From contig RFFP01000028.1 of the NCBI GenBank assembly GCA_003696155.1, forward strand, positions 1 through 32,371: a stretch of DNA of 32,371 nt, in the 5' to 3' direction. Every line of letters starts with the position of its first letter. Positions within the stretch are counted from its first letter, which is position 1. Shown here one piece after another: positions 32,037 through 32,371 of this stretch. The stretch comes from Acidobacteriota bacterium (GTDB taxonomy: Bacteria; Aquificota; Aquificia; Aquificales; Aquificaceae). The notes under the pieces were generated by a model that was not told the DNA's origin, did no database searches, and saw only the letters and a program-made list of their open reading frames with translations. A program made the position numbers and the translations under genes.

Positions 32037-32371
32037 GAGGTGAGTATGGTGGAGTTGATAAGGACAGGGGGATACTCAGGTCAGGAAGACTCTAACAGAA
32101 TTCTTGGACATAGCAACTGCAGGCTCTATACCTTCCTCTCCCAAATACCTGAATAACTCATGAGTATCATATCCAGCATCTGCTATAACCTTGCTGATAC
32201 TCTTGCCCTTCTCCTCTGCCTTCTTCTTTGACTTCTTTACAAGCTCCTTAGCCTTTTGTGAGTCCTTTACCCTCTCATCAGTTACTTCCATAGCCACTAC
32301 CTTTTTCCTCTTAAGGTCTAAGGCTATGTGTAGCTTTATCCATCCCTTCCTTTTCTTCTCATGTTTCTTCC
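31786..32371. mobile_element. rearranged insertion sequence (IS4/IS5-type DDE), continues past right edge
   Basis: Two parts of one kind of transposase lie on opposite strands: the C-terminal part on + (31782-32036) and the middle part on - (32076 to the edge). Both peptides abut at the same residue, Asn-Ser-Val-Arg on the - part and Val-Arg-Lys-Asp on the + part, as if the C-terminal ~300 bases had been inverted. The IS ends and target duplication cannot be seen. Confidence 0.75.
32076..32371 (-). pseudogene. transposase middle fragment, open at right edge
   Basis: The frame is open from the right edge: GWIKLHIALDLKRKK, then MEVTDERVKDSQKA and KVIADAGYDTHELFRYLGEE. These are the first and second DDE aspartate regions of an IS4/IS5-type transposase. 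It diverges after KNSVR and stops at once (VFLT, then TGA at 32076-32078). The expected continuation is found on the other strand at 31789. The N-terminus lies outside the window. Confidence 0.8.

Overview
This window is chromosomal DNA of a thermophilic bacterium of the Aquificales, most likely Aquificaceae (Hydrogenobacter/Thermocrinis/Aquifex type). The main evidence is a 430-residue sulfide:quinone oxidoreductase whose three cysteines fall at 124, 156 and 347, the numbering known for the Aquifex aeolicus enzyme. Tightly overlapping genes, short intergenic gaps, heavy AGG/ATA codon use and a zinc-type S14 protein agree with this. The species is not determined.

Layout. (1) 1-2877, + strand: flagellar filament cluster, with the end of a flagellin gene, a terminator hairpin, flaG, fliD (TTG start), fliS and a small FliT-sized ORF. 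(2) 2879-5434, - strand: polyprenyl diphosphate synthase, a thioredoxin-reductase-like flavoprotein and a 2-Cys peroxiredoxin. The peroxiredoxin promoter carries a 19-bp Fur/PerR-like palindrome. (3) 5574-9690, + strand: a membrane diguanylate cyclase with a periplasmic CxxCH haem site and a cysteine-rich cytoplasmic segment, then mutS2. (4) 9687-13511: sqr (-) divergent from a three-gene cytochrome bc1 operon (+). Together these make a sulfide to quinone to cytochrome c module. (5) 13489-16418, - strand: a mixed, overlapping operon of lytic transglycosylase, MobA-like protein, small HMA metal-binding protein, archaeal-type small protein kinase and a MagIII-like Fe-S DNA glycosylase. (6) 16466-18195, + strand: rlmN and lepB. 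(7) 31438 down to 18185, - strand: one unbroken run of 25 genes. It is the spc/alpha ribosomal superoperon (rplN to rplQ, including secY, adk, map, infA, rpmJ and rpoA), running straight into yggT, tlyA and three unusual genes. (8) 31507-32371: a 5'-truncated gene (probably a SIMPL-domain protein) broken by an insertion sequence whose transposase is split onto opposite strands.

The most novel material is the three-gene tail of the ribosomal superoperon (18185-20495). It holds a miniature phosphohexomutase domain-I look-alike lacking the phosphoserine loop, an 82-residue helical protein, and a 565-residue protein that reads as a pseudo-receiver, a PATAN-like segment and a metallo-beta-lactamase/ODP-like domain with its metal ligands lost. 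All recognisable active sites in the module appear dead, which suggests a scaffold or regulatory role. Other points of interest are the degenerate NADPH site of the thioredoxin reductase and the Lys-to-Glu change in the DNA glycosylase.

No tRNA, rRNA or CRISPR array was seen. No gene-free stretch exceeds about 165 bases.
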